Counted from the first letter of the stretch, positions 8,065 through 15,489 are shown. The stretch is 19,825 bases of DNA from JBLNBQ01 sp050260095 (GCA_050260095.1 JBLNBQ010000037.1:1-19825), one strand, 5' to 3'. The notes: generated by a model not told the origin, from the sequence alone. A program made the numbers and translations.

Positions 8065-8570
8065 CGGGTCCCCATCTCCAGGCGCCGCACCCGCGCCAGT
8101 TGCTGTTCGAGCGCGACGAGCGCAGGGTTGCTCTCCCCAGCCGCGCCCTGCAGGCTTGAAGGCAGCTTCGCCGCGCGGCCGGTCACCGTAGAGAGGGCCT
8201 GCCGCACCGCTGCGAGCCCCCGGCGCACCCCCGCCGCCAAGGTGGGGCCAAGCATCTGTTCCAGCAGGTCAGCGCCCCAGAGATCGTCCTGACCCCTGAC
8301 CCCCTCCCCCGCCTCGACAGCGGAGAGGACCTCGGGCGGCAGGTGGTCGATGACCTGGGAACCTTGCGGCCCGGACGAGACGAGATAGACCCGGCCAGCC
8401 ACCTCCACGAGGTGCAGCCGCGCCTCCCCCCCCAGGCCGATGCTCTCGATGAGGCGCAAGCGACGCCCGGCGGGACGCGCCTTCAGCGCCCAGAGCCGAG
8501 TGGAAAGCTGCACGAACGGAATCAAGAGAGCTGTGACCAGCACCACGCGCAGCCACAGGAGCCACGACAT
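8061..8570 (-). CDS. fliO: Flagellar biosynthetic protein FliO
   Basis: FliO is a small bitopic membrane protein that helps FliP oligomerise and assemble the FliPQR export gate. The protein is 169 aa. One N-terminal membrane helix (about 3-24: WLLWLRVVLVTALLIPFVQL) is followed by a basic stretch. The conserved cytoplasmic FliO segment is RRLRLIESIGLGGEARLHLV, then AGRVYLVSSGPQGSQVIDHLP. The C-terminal third is variable and Ala/Gly/Leu-rich. Bacillus FliO (FliZ) has an extra N-terminal signal region that is not seen here. ATG is preceded by AAGGAGATAACGT. Its TGA overlaps the fliP ATG in an ATGA junction. Conservation is low; position immediately before fliP is strong support. Confidence 0.92.
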   Translation of the reverse strand: MSWLLWLRVVLVTALLIPFVQLSTRLWALKARPAGRRLRLIESIGLGGEARLHLVEVAGRVYLVSSGPQGSQVIDHLPPEVLSAVEAGEGVRGQDDLWGADLLEQMLGPTLAAGVRRGLAAVRQALSTVTGRAAKLPSSLQGAAGESNPALVALEQQLARVRRLEMGTR

Positions 8571-8621
8571 ACGTTATCTCCTTCCCCCGGTCACCCGCAC
8601 GACCCGACTCCAGCCGACATT

Positions 8622-8636
8622 TTTCCGGCCCGGAAA
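8622..8636. repeat. Short palindrome in the cheY-fliO gap
   Basis: TTTCCGG and CCGGAAA are exact reverse complements separated by one base, within the 76-bp space between cheY and fliO. No T-run follows on the minus strand, so terminator function is doubtful. It could be an operator-like dyad or chance in GC-rich DNA. Confidence 0.35.
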
Positions 8637-8646
8637 GCCGGGTGGT

Positions 8647-9009
8647 TCAACCGACCGCCTTCCGGACGGCCTCGACCACCCGTTCCGGCTGGAACGGCTT
8701 GACGATGAAGTCGTTGGCCCCCGCCTGAATGGCGTCGATCACCATAGCTTGCTGCCCCATGGCGCTGCACATGATGATCCGGGCGTCGCCGCGAATCTTC
8801 CGAATCTCCCGCACGGCCGTGATGCCGTCCATCTCGGGCATCGTGATGTCCATCGTGACGAGGTCAGGCTGGAGTTCCAGGAACTTGTCCACGCCCGCCC
8901 GGCCGTTCTCGGCCTCCCCCGCCACCTCGAACCCGGCTTTGGTAAGGATATCTCTCAGCATCATCCTCATGAAGGCGGCGTCGTCTACGATCAAGATGCG
9001 CTTGCCCAC
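8647..9009 (-). CDS. cheY: Chemotaxis response regulator CheY
   Basis: CheY is a single-domain response regulator that, when phosphorylated by CheA, binds FliM/FliY and changes motor rotation. The protein is 120 aa, exactly one receiver domain. The acidic pocket is D9/D10 (ILIVDDAAFMR). The phosphoacceptor is D54 in VTMDITMPEMDG, the switch Ser is S82 (IIMCSAMGQ) and the catalytic Lys is K104 (FIVKPFQPERV). Short length and lack of an output domain exclude a transcriptional regulator. The start is GTG at 9009, preceded by AAGGAGGAG about 6 bp upstream; the frame stays open far upstream but only through fliY in another frame. It lies between fliY and fliO, as in Bacillus. Confidence 0.96.
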   Translation of the reverse strand: MGKRILIVDDAAFMRMMLRDILTKAGFEVAGEAENGRAGVDKFLELQPDLVTMDITMPEMDGITAVREIRKIRGDARIIMCSAMGQQAMVIDAIQAGANDFIVKPFQPERVVEAVRKAVG

Positions 9010-9047
9010 CGGTTCTCCTCCTTCAGTCCGAGCTGCGCGGCAGCTCC

Positions 9048-10277
9048 CTACTGCAAATCTTTGATCCGCTCGGCTGGCGTCACGATGTCGACGACCTTGA
9101 CCCCGAAGTTCTCGTCGATCACGACGACCTCGCCCTTCGCCACGAGTTTCCCATTCACCAGGATGTCGACCGGCTCCCCGGCGAATTTCTCGAGTTCGAC
9201 CAGCGAACCCTTGGCCAGCTCGAGGATATCCTTGATGAGCATCCTGGTCCGGCCCAACTCGACGGTGACTTGCAGCTGCACGTCCATCAGCAACTGCAGG
9301 TTGGGATTGCTCCGGGCGGTAGCCTGGCCAGTCAGCGGGGCAAACTGCGCCGGTTGCACCACGACTCCGCCCCTTGGTCCGTACTCCCCTGCCATGCCGT
9401 ACCCCCCTCGCACCTCGGAACTCGGCGGAACCTCTTCCCGCCGGTGCAAATCCGGGACCGCATACACCGGCGCGGCGCTCGCCGGAGCGCTGGCCGGCGG
9501 GGCCATGGCGGCCGCCGGAGCAGGCGCAGGGCTTGGCGCCGGCGCCGGTGCGACCGGTGCGGCGGCCGTGGCGGCGACTTCCGAGCCAGCCACGGTCGCG
9601 TCGTAGAAAGAGGTCACGAGCCGGCGGGAGAACTCCAACGGAAGGATCTGCACGAACTCGCTTTGGATCAGGCCTTCCATCGTCAGGGTGAAGTAAGCTC
9701 CCACCATCTCGTCGTCCTTGAGTTCCCGGACGAGTTCGACCTCGGGCTCCAGGCTCATGTCGATGGACCGGACCTCCGGGGGCGAGATGTTGATCCGCTC
9801 CCGCAACACCCCGGCGAGCGCCGTGGCGGCCGCCCCCATCATCTGGTTCATCGCCTCGGCGACGGCCGAGAGCTTGATTTCGTCGAGCGTCCCCGGCGCG
9901 CTGCCGTCGCCGCCCATCATGAGGTCGGCGATCACGCAGGCGTCGGCCTGCGGCAGGAGGAAGACGCACTCGCCCTGGAGACCCTCGTCGTAGGCCACCT
10001 TGATGAGCACCTGCTCCGGTGGGAGGATGCTTTCAAGGTCGGTGGCGCGCACGATCCGCACCTTGGGGGTCGTGATGGAGACTTTCCGGTTGACCAGCGA
10101 GGAGAGGGCGGTCGCCGCCGCACCCAGCGAGATGTTACCCACCTCGCCGACGGCGTCGCGCATCTCAGCCGTCAGCTCCGCGGCCTCCGGTGCGGCGGCC
10201 TGGGCCGGCTCCGCCTTGCCGGATTGGGCGGCCAGCAAAGCGTTGATTTCGTCTTGGGAGAGAATGCCCTCACTCAT
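9048..10277 (-). CDS. fliY: Motor switch phosphatase FliY (CheC-FliN fusion)
   Basis: FliY replaces FliN in the C-ring of many Gram-positive bacteria and also dephosphorylates CheY-P. The protein is 409 aa from ATG 10277; a GTG three codons upstream (10286) is possible, but GAGAGGG is best spaced for the ATG. Domains in order: a CheY-binding peptide LSQDEINALL (6-15); a CheC-like domain (about 38-225); a Pro/Ala-rich linker (about 235-325); and a FliN/SpoA domain (about 328-409, LLMDVQLQVTVELGRTRML to IVTPAERIKDLQ). Both CheC-type active sites fit the D/S-x3-E-x2-N-x22-P pattern: D41/E45/N48/P71 and S137/E141/N144/P167. Both therefore look catalytically intact. It overlaps fliM by 8 bp and lies 38 bp before cheY, its likely substrate. 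Confidence 0.96.
   Translation of the reverse strand: MSEGILSQDEINALLAAQSGKAEPAQAAAPEAAELTAEMRDAVGEVGNISLGAAATALSSLVNRKVSITTPKVRIVRATDLESILPPEQVLIKVAYDEGLQGECVFLLPQADACVIADLMMGGDGSAPGTLDEIKLSAVAEAMNQMMGAAATALAGVLRERINISPPEVRSIDMSLEPEVELVRELKDDEMVGAYFTLTMEGLIQSEFVQILPLEFSRRLVTSFYDATVAGSEVAATAAAPVAPAPAPSPAPAPAAAMAPPASAPASAAPVYAVPDLHRREEVPPSSEVRGGYGMAGEYGPRGGVVVQPAQFAPLTGQATARSNPNLQLLMDVQLQVTVELGRTRMLIKDILELAKGSLVELEKFAGEPVDILVNGKLVAKGEVVVIDENFGVKVVDIVTPAERIKDLQ
9462..9569 (-). repeat. Pro/Ala low-complexity linker coding repeat in fliY
   Basis: This stretch encodes alternating Ala/Pro dipeptides (APAPAPSPAPAPAAA and similar) between the CheC-like and FliN domains of FliY. The DNA is a run of imperfect GGCGCC/GGCGCA-type units. 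It is likely a flexible tether and a slippage-prone site rather than a separate element. Confidence 0.6.
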
Positions 10278-11262
10278 CGCTGTCACCCTCTCTGATCACC
10301 TGGGTAATCTCCACCGCGACCTTCGACCCGATCAGCCCGGGGCGGGCCTTGAATTTCACCTTGTTGCCCACCCGGAATTCCAGCGGGTCGCTGGCTTTGT
10401 TGCTGAGGGCGATGACGTCGCCCCGCTGAAGGTCCAGGATCTCACTCACCGCCAGCGGCGTCTGGCCCAGGACCACCACCGCCTCGACCATCGTCCGCTC
10501 AACCCGGCGGCGCAGCGCCTCCAGGGTTTCCGGAGTCACGCCGTGTTTGGCCGAGGCCAGCCAGTAGTGGGCGGTGAGCTTGTTCACGATGGGCTCCAGC
10601 AGCGTGTCGGGCAGGCAAATGTTGAGAAAGCCCTCATTGTCCTCGCTCCTGACCGCCAGGGTGACGAGGATGACCATCTGGTTGGGCGCGACCACCTGGA
10701 CGAACTGGGGGTTCAACTCCATCCGTTCGAACTGGGCCTCCACGTCGGCCACGTTCTGCCACGCCTCTTTGACGTGGCTCAGGCTGCGGAAGACGATGCG
10801 ACGCAGGATGGTCTGCTCGATGTCGGTCAGTTCCCGCCCCTTCTCGGGCAGGCGCAGTTTCCCGCCGAGGAGGCGCTCGACCATCATGAGGCCGAGTTCC
10901 GGGTTCATCTCCAGGATTCCGCTGCCCGGCAGCGGGCTCAGGCTGAAGATGGACATGATGGTGGGACTGGGGAGCGACTGGATGAACTCCCCGTAGGTCA
11001 TCTGCTGAACCGAGATCAGGTGCACGTCGACGATCGTCCGCAGGTAGGTGGCGAGCGAAGTCGAGAGGAGCCGCGCGTAGTTCTCGTGCAGGAACTCGAT
11101 GGTCCGCAGCTGGTCCTTGGAGAACTTGTCGGGACGCCGGAAATCGTAGACCTTGACGCGGCGCTTCGACTCCTCGTTGCGCACGTCCTCGGCCTTCACT
11201 TCCCCGGTCGACAACGCAGATAACAGGGCGTCGATCTCGTCTTGCGACAGCACATCGGCCAT
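10270..11262 (-). CDS. fliM: Flagellar motor switch protein FliM
   Basis: FliM is the C-ring protein that receives CheY-P and passes the signal to FliG. The protein is 330 aa. Residues 5-14 (LSQDEIDALL) are the CheY-P-binding peptide. A linker follows, then the FliM middle domain (about 40-235), a CheC-like fold that lacks phosphatase residues, with YDFRRPDKFSKDQLRTIEFLHE and TYGEFIQSLPSPTIMSIF near the start. The SpoA/FliN-like C-domain is at about 250-325, with LAVSEILDLQRGDVIALSNK and VGNKVKFKARPGLIGSKVAV. ATG is preceded by GGGAGGTGGA. The last 8 bp overlap the start of fliY, so the two switch proteins are probably translationally coupled. Confidence 0.97.
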   Translation of the reverse strand: MADVLSQDEIDALLSALSTGEVKAEDVRNEESKRRVKVYDFRRPDKFSKDQLRTIEFLHENYARLLSTSLATYLRTIVDVHLISVQQMTYGEFIQSLPSPTIMSIFSLSPLPGSGILEMNPELGLMMVERLLGGKLRLPEKGRELTDIEQTILRRIVFRSLSHVKEAWQNVADVEAQFERMELNPQFVQVVAPNQMVILVTLAVRSEDNEGFLNICLPDTLLEPIVNKLTAHYWLASAKHGVTPETLEALRRRVERTMVEAVVVLGQTPLAVSEILDLQRGDVIALSNKASDPLEFRVGNKVKFKARPGLIGSKVAVEITQVIREGDSDE

Positions 11263-11306
11263 GCGGCTCCACCTCCCTTCCCTGCGGACCGTCTTCGGCG
11301 GCGAGA

Positions 11307-11819
11307 CTACTGGAAGACGAACTCCGTGAAGAAGACGTTCGCCACTCTGCCCTTGGAGAGCAGCTTGTTGACCCGGTCCCGGATCTCGCCCTTGATCTTC
11401 TCCTTGCCCGCCAGCGCCGCGACGTCAGCCTGGGTGTGCGCCCCGAGCACCGAGATGATGATATCCTTCACCTGTGCTTCCCGGCTCGTCAACTCCGCCT
11501 GAGCCTCGGCGTTGCTGAGTTCGAACGCCACTCCAGCCTTGATGTAGACCCGCTCGCCGGCGTCGGCAAGGTTGACGGTGAAGTTGCCGACCTCCTGGGT
11601 CGGCCCTACCTCCGCCTTCTTCGGCGCTTCACCCTCTGCGGTCGCCGCAGGCTTGGCGGCGCCGGCGGTCTTGCCCAGGAAGGTCACCGCCAGGAACGCC
11701 GAACCCATCGATGCCACCAGCAACGCGGCCACCCCGAGAATGAGCAGCCCCGGGCTAAAGCCAAGCCCCCCTTTGGCTTTGCCCAATGTCTCCTGCCCCT
11801 TGCTTGCCCCCTCGGCCAC
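11307..11819 (-). CDS. fliL: Flagellar basal body-associated protein FliL
   Basis: FliL is a single-pass inner-membrane protein that encircles and supports the stator units. The protein is 170 aa. A Lys/Gly-rich cytoplasmic start precedes a membrane helix at about 24-49 (LLILGVAALLVASMGSAFLA). A short Ala/Pro/Glu linker follows, then the extracytoplasmic stomatin-like domain with EVGNFTVNLADAGERVYIKA, and the hallmark end ELTSREAQVKDIIISVLG leading to KGEIRDRVNKLLSKGRVANVFFTEFVFQ. Size and order of elements match FliL. The start is GTG with GGGAGGGGG about 6-7 bp upstream. It lies directly after motB, as in many clostridial-type operons, which fits its stator role. Confidence 0.95.
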   Translation of the reverse strand: MAEGASKGQETLGKAKGGLGFSPGLLILGVAALLVASMGSAFLAVTFLGKTAGAAKPAATAEGEAPKKAEVGPTQEVGNFTVNLADAGERVYIKAGVAFELSNAEAQAELTSREAQVKDIIISVLGAHTQADVAALAGKEKIKGEIRDRVNKLLSKGRVANVFFTEFVFQ

Positions 11820-11833
11820 CAGAATCCCCCTCC

Positions 11834-12601
11834 CTAGCGGGCCCTTTGCCCTCCTTGGTCTTGCGCCGGGCGAGGTTCAGCCTCCGACAAACCCGTGCGA
11901 AGGATGACCACGTCCACCCGGCGGTTCTTCCGCCTTCCTTCTTCGCTGTCGTTCGAAGCCACCGGCCGGTACTCACCGTACCCGGCGGCCGACAACTGCT
12001 CCGGGTTCAGGTGTCCCACCTGCTCCAGATAGGTCAAGAACCTCGTCGCCCGCGCCACGCTGAGTTCCCAGTTCGACGCGTAGCGGGCCGTATGGATCGG
12101 CCGGTCGTCCGCGTGTCCCTCGATGCGGATGTGGTTGCCTGTGGTGCGCAGGAAGCCGGCCAGCTTCCGGGCGGTCGCCTCCGCCTCCGGCTTGAGGTCG
12201 GCCTGGCCGCTGTCGAAGAAGACGCTGTCCTCGAATCGGATCACCACGCCCCGCTCCTGCGAAATCACGTTGGCGACGCCGCCGATCTTCTCCTGATCCA
12301 GGTACTTCCTGGCCCGTTCCGCCAGCTGGACCACTTCCGGGCTGAGCTTCGCCGCGGCGCTCGAAGAACCGGTTCCGAGCTGCACCACCCGGTCGCCCCC
12401 GGCCCGGAAGACGCCCCCGCCGCCAGGGCCGCCGTTGCCGAAGGCCTGCTGCATCGAGCTCGACATCGCCCTGAACTTGCGCAAGTCGACCAGGCTGAAC
12501 GAATACAACAAGACGAAAAACGTCAGCAGCAGGGTCACCATGTCGCCGTATGAGATAATCCAAGGTGCAAGCTGGTCCTCAGCCTTCTTCCGCTTACGCA
12601 C
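11834..12601 (-). CDS. motB: Flagellar motor stator protein MotB
   Basis: MotB anchors the stator to peptidoglycan and carries the ion-binding aspartate. The protein is 255 aa. A short basic N-terminus is followed by one membrane helix (about 12-37: APWIISYGDMVTLLLTFFVL), with the ion-binding Asp at residue 20. A Gly-rich plug/linker region runs through about 50-85. The OmpA-like peptidoglycan-binding domain is at about 118-236, with VFFDSGQADLKPEAEATARK, IEGHADDRP, SNWELSVARATRF and GYGEYRPVASNDSEEGRRKN. The start is GTG, inside the end of motA, with GGAG about 12 bp upstream. Whether protons or sodium drive it cannot be decided from sequence alone. fliL follows after 14 bp. Confidence 0.96.
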   Translation of the reverse strand: MRKRKKAEDQLAPWIISYGDMVTLLLTFFVLLYSFSLVDLRKFRAMSSSMQQAFGNGGPGGGGVFRAGGDRVVQLGTGSSSAAAKLSPEVVQLAERARKYLDQEKIGGVANVISQERGVVIRFEDSVFFDSGQADLKPEAEATARKLAGFLRTTGNHIRIEGHADDRPIHTARYASNWELSVARATRFLTYLEQVGHLNPEQLSAAGYGEYRPVASNDSEEGRRKNRRVDVVILRTGLSEAEPRPAQDQGGQRAR

Positions 12602-13394
12602 CGACCCCCACTCCTTCGCTTGCGGGCTCGGCGGAGGGGCCCTTGCGCCGCTCGGCGGGGGCCAAGAAGGCTTTCAACTTTTCTTCGACAATCCGGGGGT
12701 TCTCCCCTGCCTGAATGGAAAGGATACCCTCGATCATTACCTCTTTTAGCAGGATTTCTTCAGAGCTTCTGGATTTCAGCTTCGCCGCCATCGGATTGCA
12801 TAGCCAGTTGGCCGCAAAGGCTCCGTAGAAGGTGGTGATCAGCGCGGTCGCCATCCCGGGCCCCAGGGCCGACGGGTCGTTCAGGTTCCCAAGCATCTGG
12901 ATGAGGCCGATGAGCGTCCCAATCATCCCAAAGCCCGGCGCAGTCGTGGCCCAGAACGTGAGAACTCCGGCCCCGCTGTTGTGCCGCTCCTCGAGGAAGG
13001 TGAGTTCGACCTCCAGGATGTTGCGGACCAGTTCCGGGTCGGTCCCATCAACGACCAGCTGGATGCCCTTCTTCAGGAACTCGTCGTCGAGCCCCTGCGC
13101 CTCGTCCTCCAAAGCCAGAAGCCCCTCGCGCCTGGCCTTCTGCGACAGCGCCACCATCAGGTCGATGACTTCCCGCGGGTTCTGCTGCTTGGTCACGAAG
13201 ACCTTGGCCAGAATCTTCGGCGTTTCCTTGATCGCCGAAAGCGGAAACTGCAGGAACATGGCCGCGACCGTACCACCGTAGGTGATCAGGATCGAGGGGA
13301 AATCCCAGAACGCCGAGAGCGGGCTGCCGAGCGACATCGCCCACAACAGCAGCACCGCTCCGCCCACGACCCCGATGATCGATGCTAAGTCCAT
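12594..13394 (-). CDS. motA: Flagellar motor stator protein MotA
   Basis: MotA forms the pentameric ring around a MotB dimer and uses ion flow to push the rotor. The protein is 266 aa and starts MDLASIIGVVGGAVLLLWAM. Four membrane segments are visible at about 3-20, 33-50, 143-168 and 181-200. The cytoplasmic loop carries the conserved charged patch (SQKARREGLLALEDE, residues 84-98) that interacts with FliG. The proline in TAPGFGMIGTLIGLIQML (about P153) and the one after TM4 (P201) match the two conserved MotA prolines. ATG follows a G-rich stretch (GAGGGGGGG). The stop TAA overlaps the motB start by 8 bp, a usual translational coupling for the 5:2 stator pair. Confidence 0.96.
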   Translation of the reverse strand: MDLASIIGVVGGAVLLLWAMSLGSPLSAFWDFPSILITYGGTVAAMFLQFPLSAIKETPKILAKVFVTKQQNPREVIDLMVALSQKARREGLLALEDEAQGLDDEFLKKGIQLVVDGTDPELVRNILEVELTFLEERHNSGAGVLTFWATTAPGFGMIGTLIGLIQMLGNLNDPSALGPGMATALITTFYGAFAANWLCNPMAAKLKSRSSEEILLKEVMIEGILSIQAGENPRIVEEKLKAFLAPAERRKGPSAEPASEGVGVGA

Positions 13395-13419
13395 CCCGAC
13401 ACCCCCCCCTCGGACGCTG

Positions 13420-13647
13420 CTACTCCTCCTTGAGCCCCGGCGCCGGGCCAGCCACCCTTCGCCGTGTAGCGGAGACAGATCGCTGGTACTTGACGATCTC
13501 CCGGATGACCGCCGCCACGGGCTCCCGGACCACGTACTTGTGGCCGTTGGTCAGGGTGAGCACCGTGTCAGGGGTCGCCTCGACCGTCTCCAGGAGCGAG
13601 GCATTGACCACGAATTCCTTGCCGTCGAGACGATGCAGGGTGATCAT
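13420..13647 (-). CDS. flbD: FlbD/SwrD-like small flagellar protein
   Basis: This 75 aa protein begins MITLHRLDGKEFVVNASLLE and continues with TVEATPDTVLTLTNGHKYVV and VREPVAAVIREIVKYQRSV. This is the compact beta-rich FlbD family pattern (hxxLxGxxhhlNxxhIExIExxPDTxhxLxNGxxhhV). It is unrelated to the Caulobacter transcription factor also called FlbD. In Bacillus subtilis the equivalent gene after flgE is swrD (ylzI), reported to raise flagellar motor power for swarming. The protein is cytoplasmic or membrane-peripheral, with no membrane helix. ATG is preceded by AAGGAGG with good spacing. It lies 65 bp after flgE, beyond the hairpin, and 25 bp before motA, which supports a stator-related role. 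Confidence 0.93.
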   Translation of the reverse strand: MITLHRLDGKEFVVNASLLETVEATPDTVLTLTNGHKYVVREPVAAVIREIVKYQRSVSATRRRVAGPAPGLKEE

Positions 13648-13672
13648 GGAACACGCCTCCTTAGCCTGAATG

Positions 13673-13703
13673 CCGGCCCGGGGGAGCGCCTCCCCCGGGC
13701 CGG
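13673..13703 (-). repeat. Perfect 14-bp inverted repeat, intercistronic RNA hairpin
   Basis: The arms CCGGCCCGGGGGAG (13673-13686) and CTCCCCCGGGCCGG (13690-13703) are exact reverse complements around a 3-nt loop. The element lies in the 65-bp space between the flgE stop and the flbD start. It would fold into a very stable stem in the transcript. No U-rich run follows it on the minus strand (CATTCAGG comes next), so it is not a canonical intrinsic terminator. It may act as a partial terminator, a 3' stabiliser of flgE mRNA or a processing site; these are inferences. Confidence 0.75.
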
Positions 13704-13712
13704 GGCTTCACC

Positions 13713-14969
13713 TTACCGTTTCAGGTTGACCAGCTCCTGGAGCATCTCGTCGGAGCTGGTGATCACACGAGAGCTGGCCTGGAACCCGCGCTGGGTGATG
13801 ATCAGGTTCGTGAATTCCTGGGAGAGGTCGACGTTGGACATCTCCAGCGAGCCCGGCTTGATGGTTCCCCGGCCGCCCGAGAGGGCGGTTCCCACCTGCG
13901 CCGAACCCGAGTTGTTCGAAGCCTGGAAGAGCGTGTCCCCGCTGCGCATCAGCCCTTCGGGGTTGTTGAAGACCGCCAGGGCCACCTGGGCCAGCGCCCG
14001 GCTCCGCCCGTTGCTGTAGTAGCCGGTGATGACGCCCGAGTTATCGACGCTGAACTCATTGAGACTGCCCCGGCTGTAGCCGTTCTGCTCACCCGCGTTG
14101 GCGGTGGCCGCCGACCCGTACTGGGTCAGCGAAGTGAAATCCAGCGTCATGCTGATGTCGTCCGCCCCGGCGATGCCCGTCAAGTGGACCGTCGAGGTGG
14201 CCGGGTTCGTGGACGAAAAGGCGCCGCCGGTGGTGAAGTAGATGGAACCGGTCGCCGGTACGCCCGACCCGTCGTCCACGGTGATCGACGGGTCAGAGGT
14301 GCTCGCCGTCCAGCTCCATTCGTTGTCATTCGTCTTGGTGAAGGTGATCGTCAACTCGTGGGTGTTGCCGAGCGAGTCGTAGATGGTCTTCTGGGCCGTC
14401 CGGGTGTCGCCGACCGAAGCTCGGGAGTCGAGGTTTCCGATGTAGTCCACCGCCGTCGTCGCCGAGGGGGGCATCTCCTCTCCCCGCTTGATCTGGATGA
14501 AGCCCGGCAGCGCGTTGTCCGGGTCCAGGGCGCCGGCGCCGCCCGTTGGCGTCCACCCGACCACCTTGAGGCCGTTGCCGGCATTGATCAAGTTCCCCTC
14601 GGTATCCAGCGAGAAGGCCCCCGCCCGGGTGTAGTACTGGATGCCGTTGTCGTCGCCCAGGATGAAGAACCCGTCTCCCTCGATGGCCAGGTCGGTGTTG
14701 CGGCCGGTAGATTCGATGTTGCCTTGAGTCATGACCGCGTCGATCGAACCGACGCTCACGCCGAGACCCACCTGCTTCGGGTTGATGCCGCCGCGTCCCC
14801 CCTGCGGCGAAGACGCGCCCGATACCGTCTGGTAGAGGACGTCCCGGAAGTTGCACCGGCTCTCTTTGAAGCCGATGGTGTTGACGTTGGCGATGTTGTT
14901 GCCGATCACGTCGAGGCGAATCTGATGGTTCCTCAGCCCCGACACTCCGGAGAAGAGCGATCTAAGCAT
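13713..14969 (-). CDS. flgE: Flagellar hook protein FlgE
   Basis: FlgE polymerises outside the cell into the curved hook that joins rod to filament. The protein is 418 aa. The N-terminal rod/hook family helix (MLRSLFSGVSGLRNHQIRLD, then VIGNNIANVNTIGFKESR) occupies residues 1-37. The FlgE/F/G D1 region follows, with QGNIESTGRNTDLAIEGDGF near 90 and YYTRAGAFSLDTEGN near 120. The central variable D2 part is rich in Thr, Ser, Gly and Asp. The C-terminal block at about 376-418 (LEMSNVDLSQEFTNLIITQR, then ASSRVITSSDEMLQELVNL) is the second coiled-coil half. Length, the large D2 domain and the neighbouring flgD favour FlgE over the shorter rod protein FlgG. ATG is preceded by AGGGAGG about 11 bp upstream. 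A 14-bp hairpin follows the stop codon in the mRNA. Confidence 0.96.
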   Translation of the reverse strand: MLRSLFSGVSGLRNHQIRLDVIGNNIANVNTIGFKESRCNFRDVLYQTVSGASSPQGGRGGINPKQVGLGVSVGSIDAVMTQGNIESTGRNTDLAIEGDGFFILGDDNGIQYYTRAGAFSLDTEGNLINAGNGLKVVGWTPTGGAGALDPDNALPGFIQIKRGEEMPPSATTAVDYIGNLDSRASVGDTRTAQKTIYDSLGNTHELTITFTKTNDNEWSWTASTSDPSITVDDGSGVPATGSIYFTTGGAFSSTNPATSTVHLTGIAGADDISMTLDFTSLTQYGSAATANAGEQNGYSRGSLNEFSVDNSGVITGYYSNGRSRALAQVALAVFNNPEGLMRSGDTLFQASNNSGSAQVGTALSGGRGTIKPGSLEMSNVDLSQEFTNLIITQRGFQASSRVITSSDEMLQELVNLKR

Positions 14970-15069
14970 TCTCGACGACCTCCCTTTCGTTAGCCCTTTC
15001 AGGCTGCTCAGGGCGGTGATGGCGGCCTCCGTCGTTCGGCCGCGCCGGGCTCCCCTTCCGGTCCAGCCC

Positions 15070-15489
15070 TTAGGCGATCACCGCGCTGTCGATGTTGGTG
15101 AAGACACTCTCCTTGAGACTCGGCCCATCGATGGCCGTGATAACGGTCCGGTTCCTGACGCTGACCACGAAAGCCGTGTCGCCCATGAGGACCAGCGACT
15201 CCCGGGCGCCCTTGAGCGCCGCCCGGTCGACCGCCGCGGCGAGGGTCGCCATCTCCTCCTGGGAGAACGGGATGTTGCGGGAGGCCAGCCGTTTCTCGGC
15301 GTGGGCGGAGAACTTCAGCCCCTCCTTGGCCAACTCCTGGGTGAAGACCGACTCGAAGGAGACGCCTTTCGCCTTGTCCGCCGCGCCGTTCCCCGCCGGC
15401 TTGGCGGCCGGCCCGATCCCCGCCGGCGGCCTCAAGGCTCCCAGGCTCACCTGGTTCACTTGGTCGAGCTTGTCCACCACGACGTTCAC
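15070..15489 (-). CDS. Conserved flagellar operon protein (TIGR02530/Flagellar_put type)
   Basis: This small soluble protein of 139 aa has no signal peptide or membrane segment. After a poorly conserved Ala/Gly/Pro-rich linker (about 20-42) comes a compact region with ELAKEGLKFSAHAEKRLASR, NIPFSQEEMATLAAAV, LVLMGDTAFVVSVRNRTVIT and a terminal SVFTNIDSAVI. I recognise this as the uncharacterised family found between flgD and flgE in many Gram-positive flagellar operons; its molecular function is not known to me. Position suggests a role in hook assembly or as a hook-substrate export factor (inference). The start is uncertain: GTG 15489 has only a weak AAGGCAG upstream, and GTG codons 4 and 5 (15480, 15477) have an AGGTG about 6 bp ahead. 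The stop is TAA, 100 bp before flgE. Confidence 0.85.
   Translation of the reverse strand: MNVVVDKLDQVNQVSLGALRPPAGIGPAAKPAGNGAADKAKGVSFESVFTQELAKEGLKFSAHAEKRLASRNIPFSQEEMATLAAAVDRAALKGARESLVLMGDTAFVVSVRNRTVITAIDGPSLKESVFTNIDSAVIA

Noticed and set aside
8647..9969. Extended frame that would make a 440-residue CheY fusion protein
   Set aside because: The upstream part is the out-of-frame shadow of fliY, with Arg/Gly-rich composition. A strong AAGGAGGAG and GTG at 9009 give a normal 120 aa CheY.
15022..15043. Possible hairpin GCGGCC-N10-GGCCGC upstream of flgE
   Set aside because: Only 6 bp of stem with a 10-nt loop; expected by chance in DNA this GC-rich, and there is no T-run.
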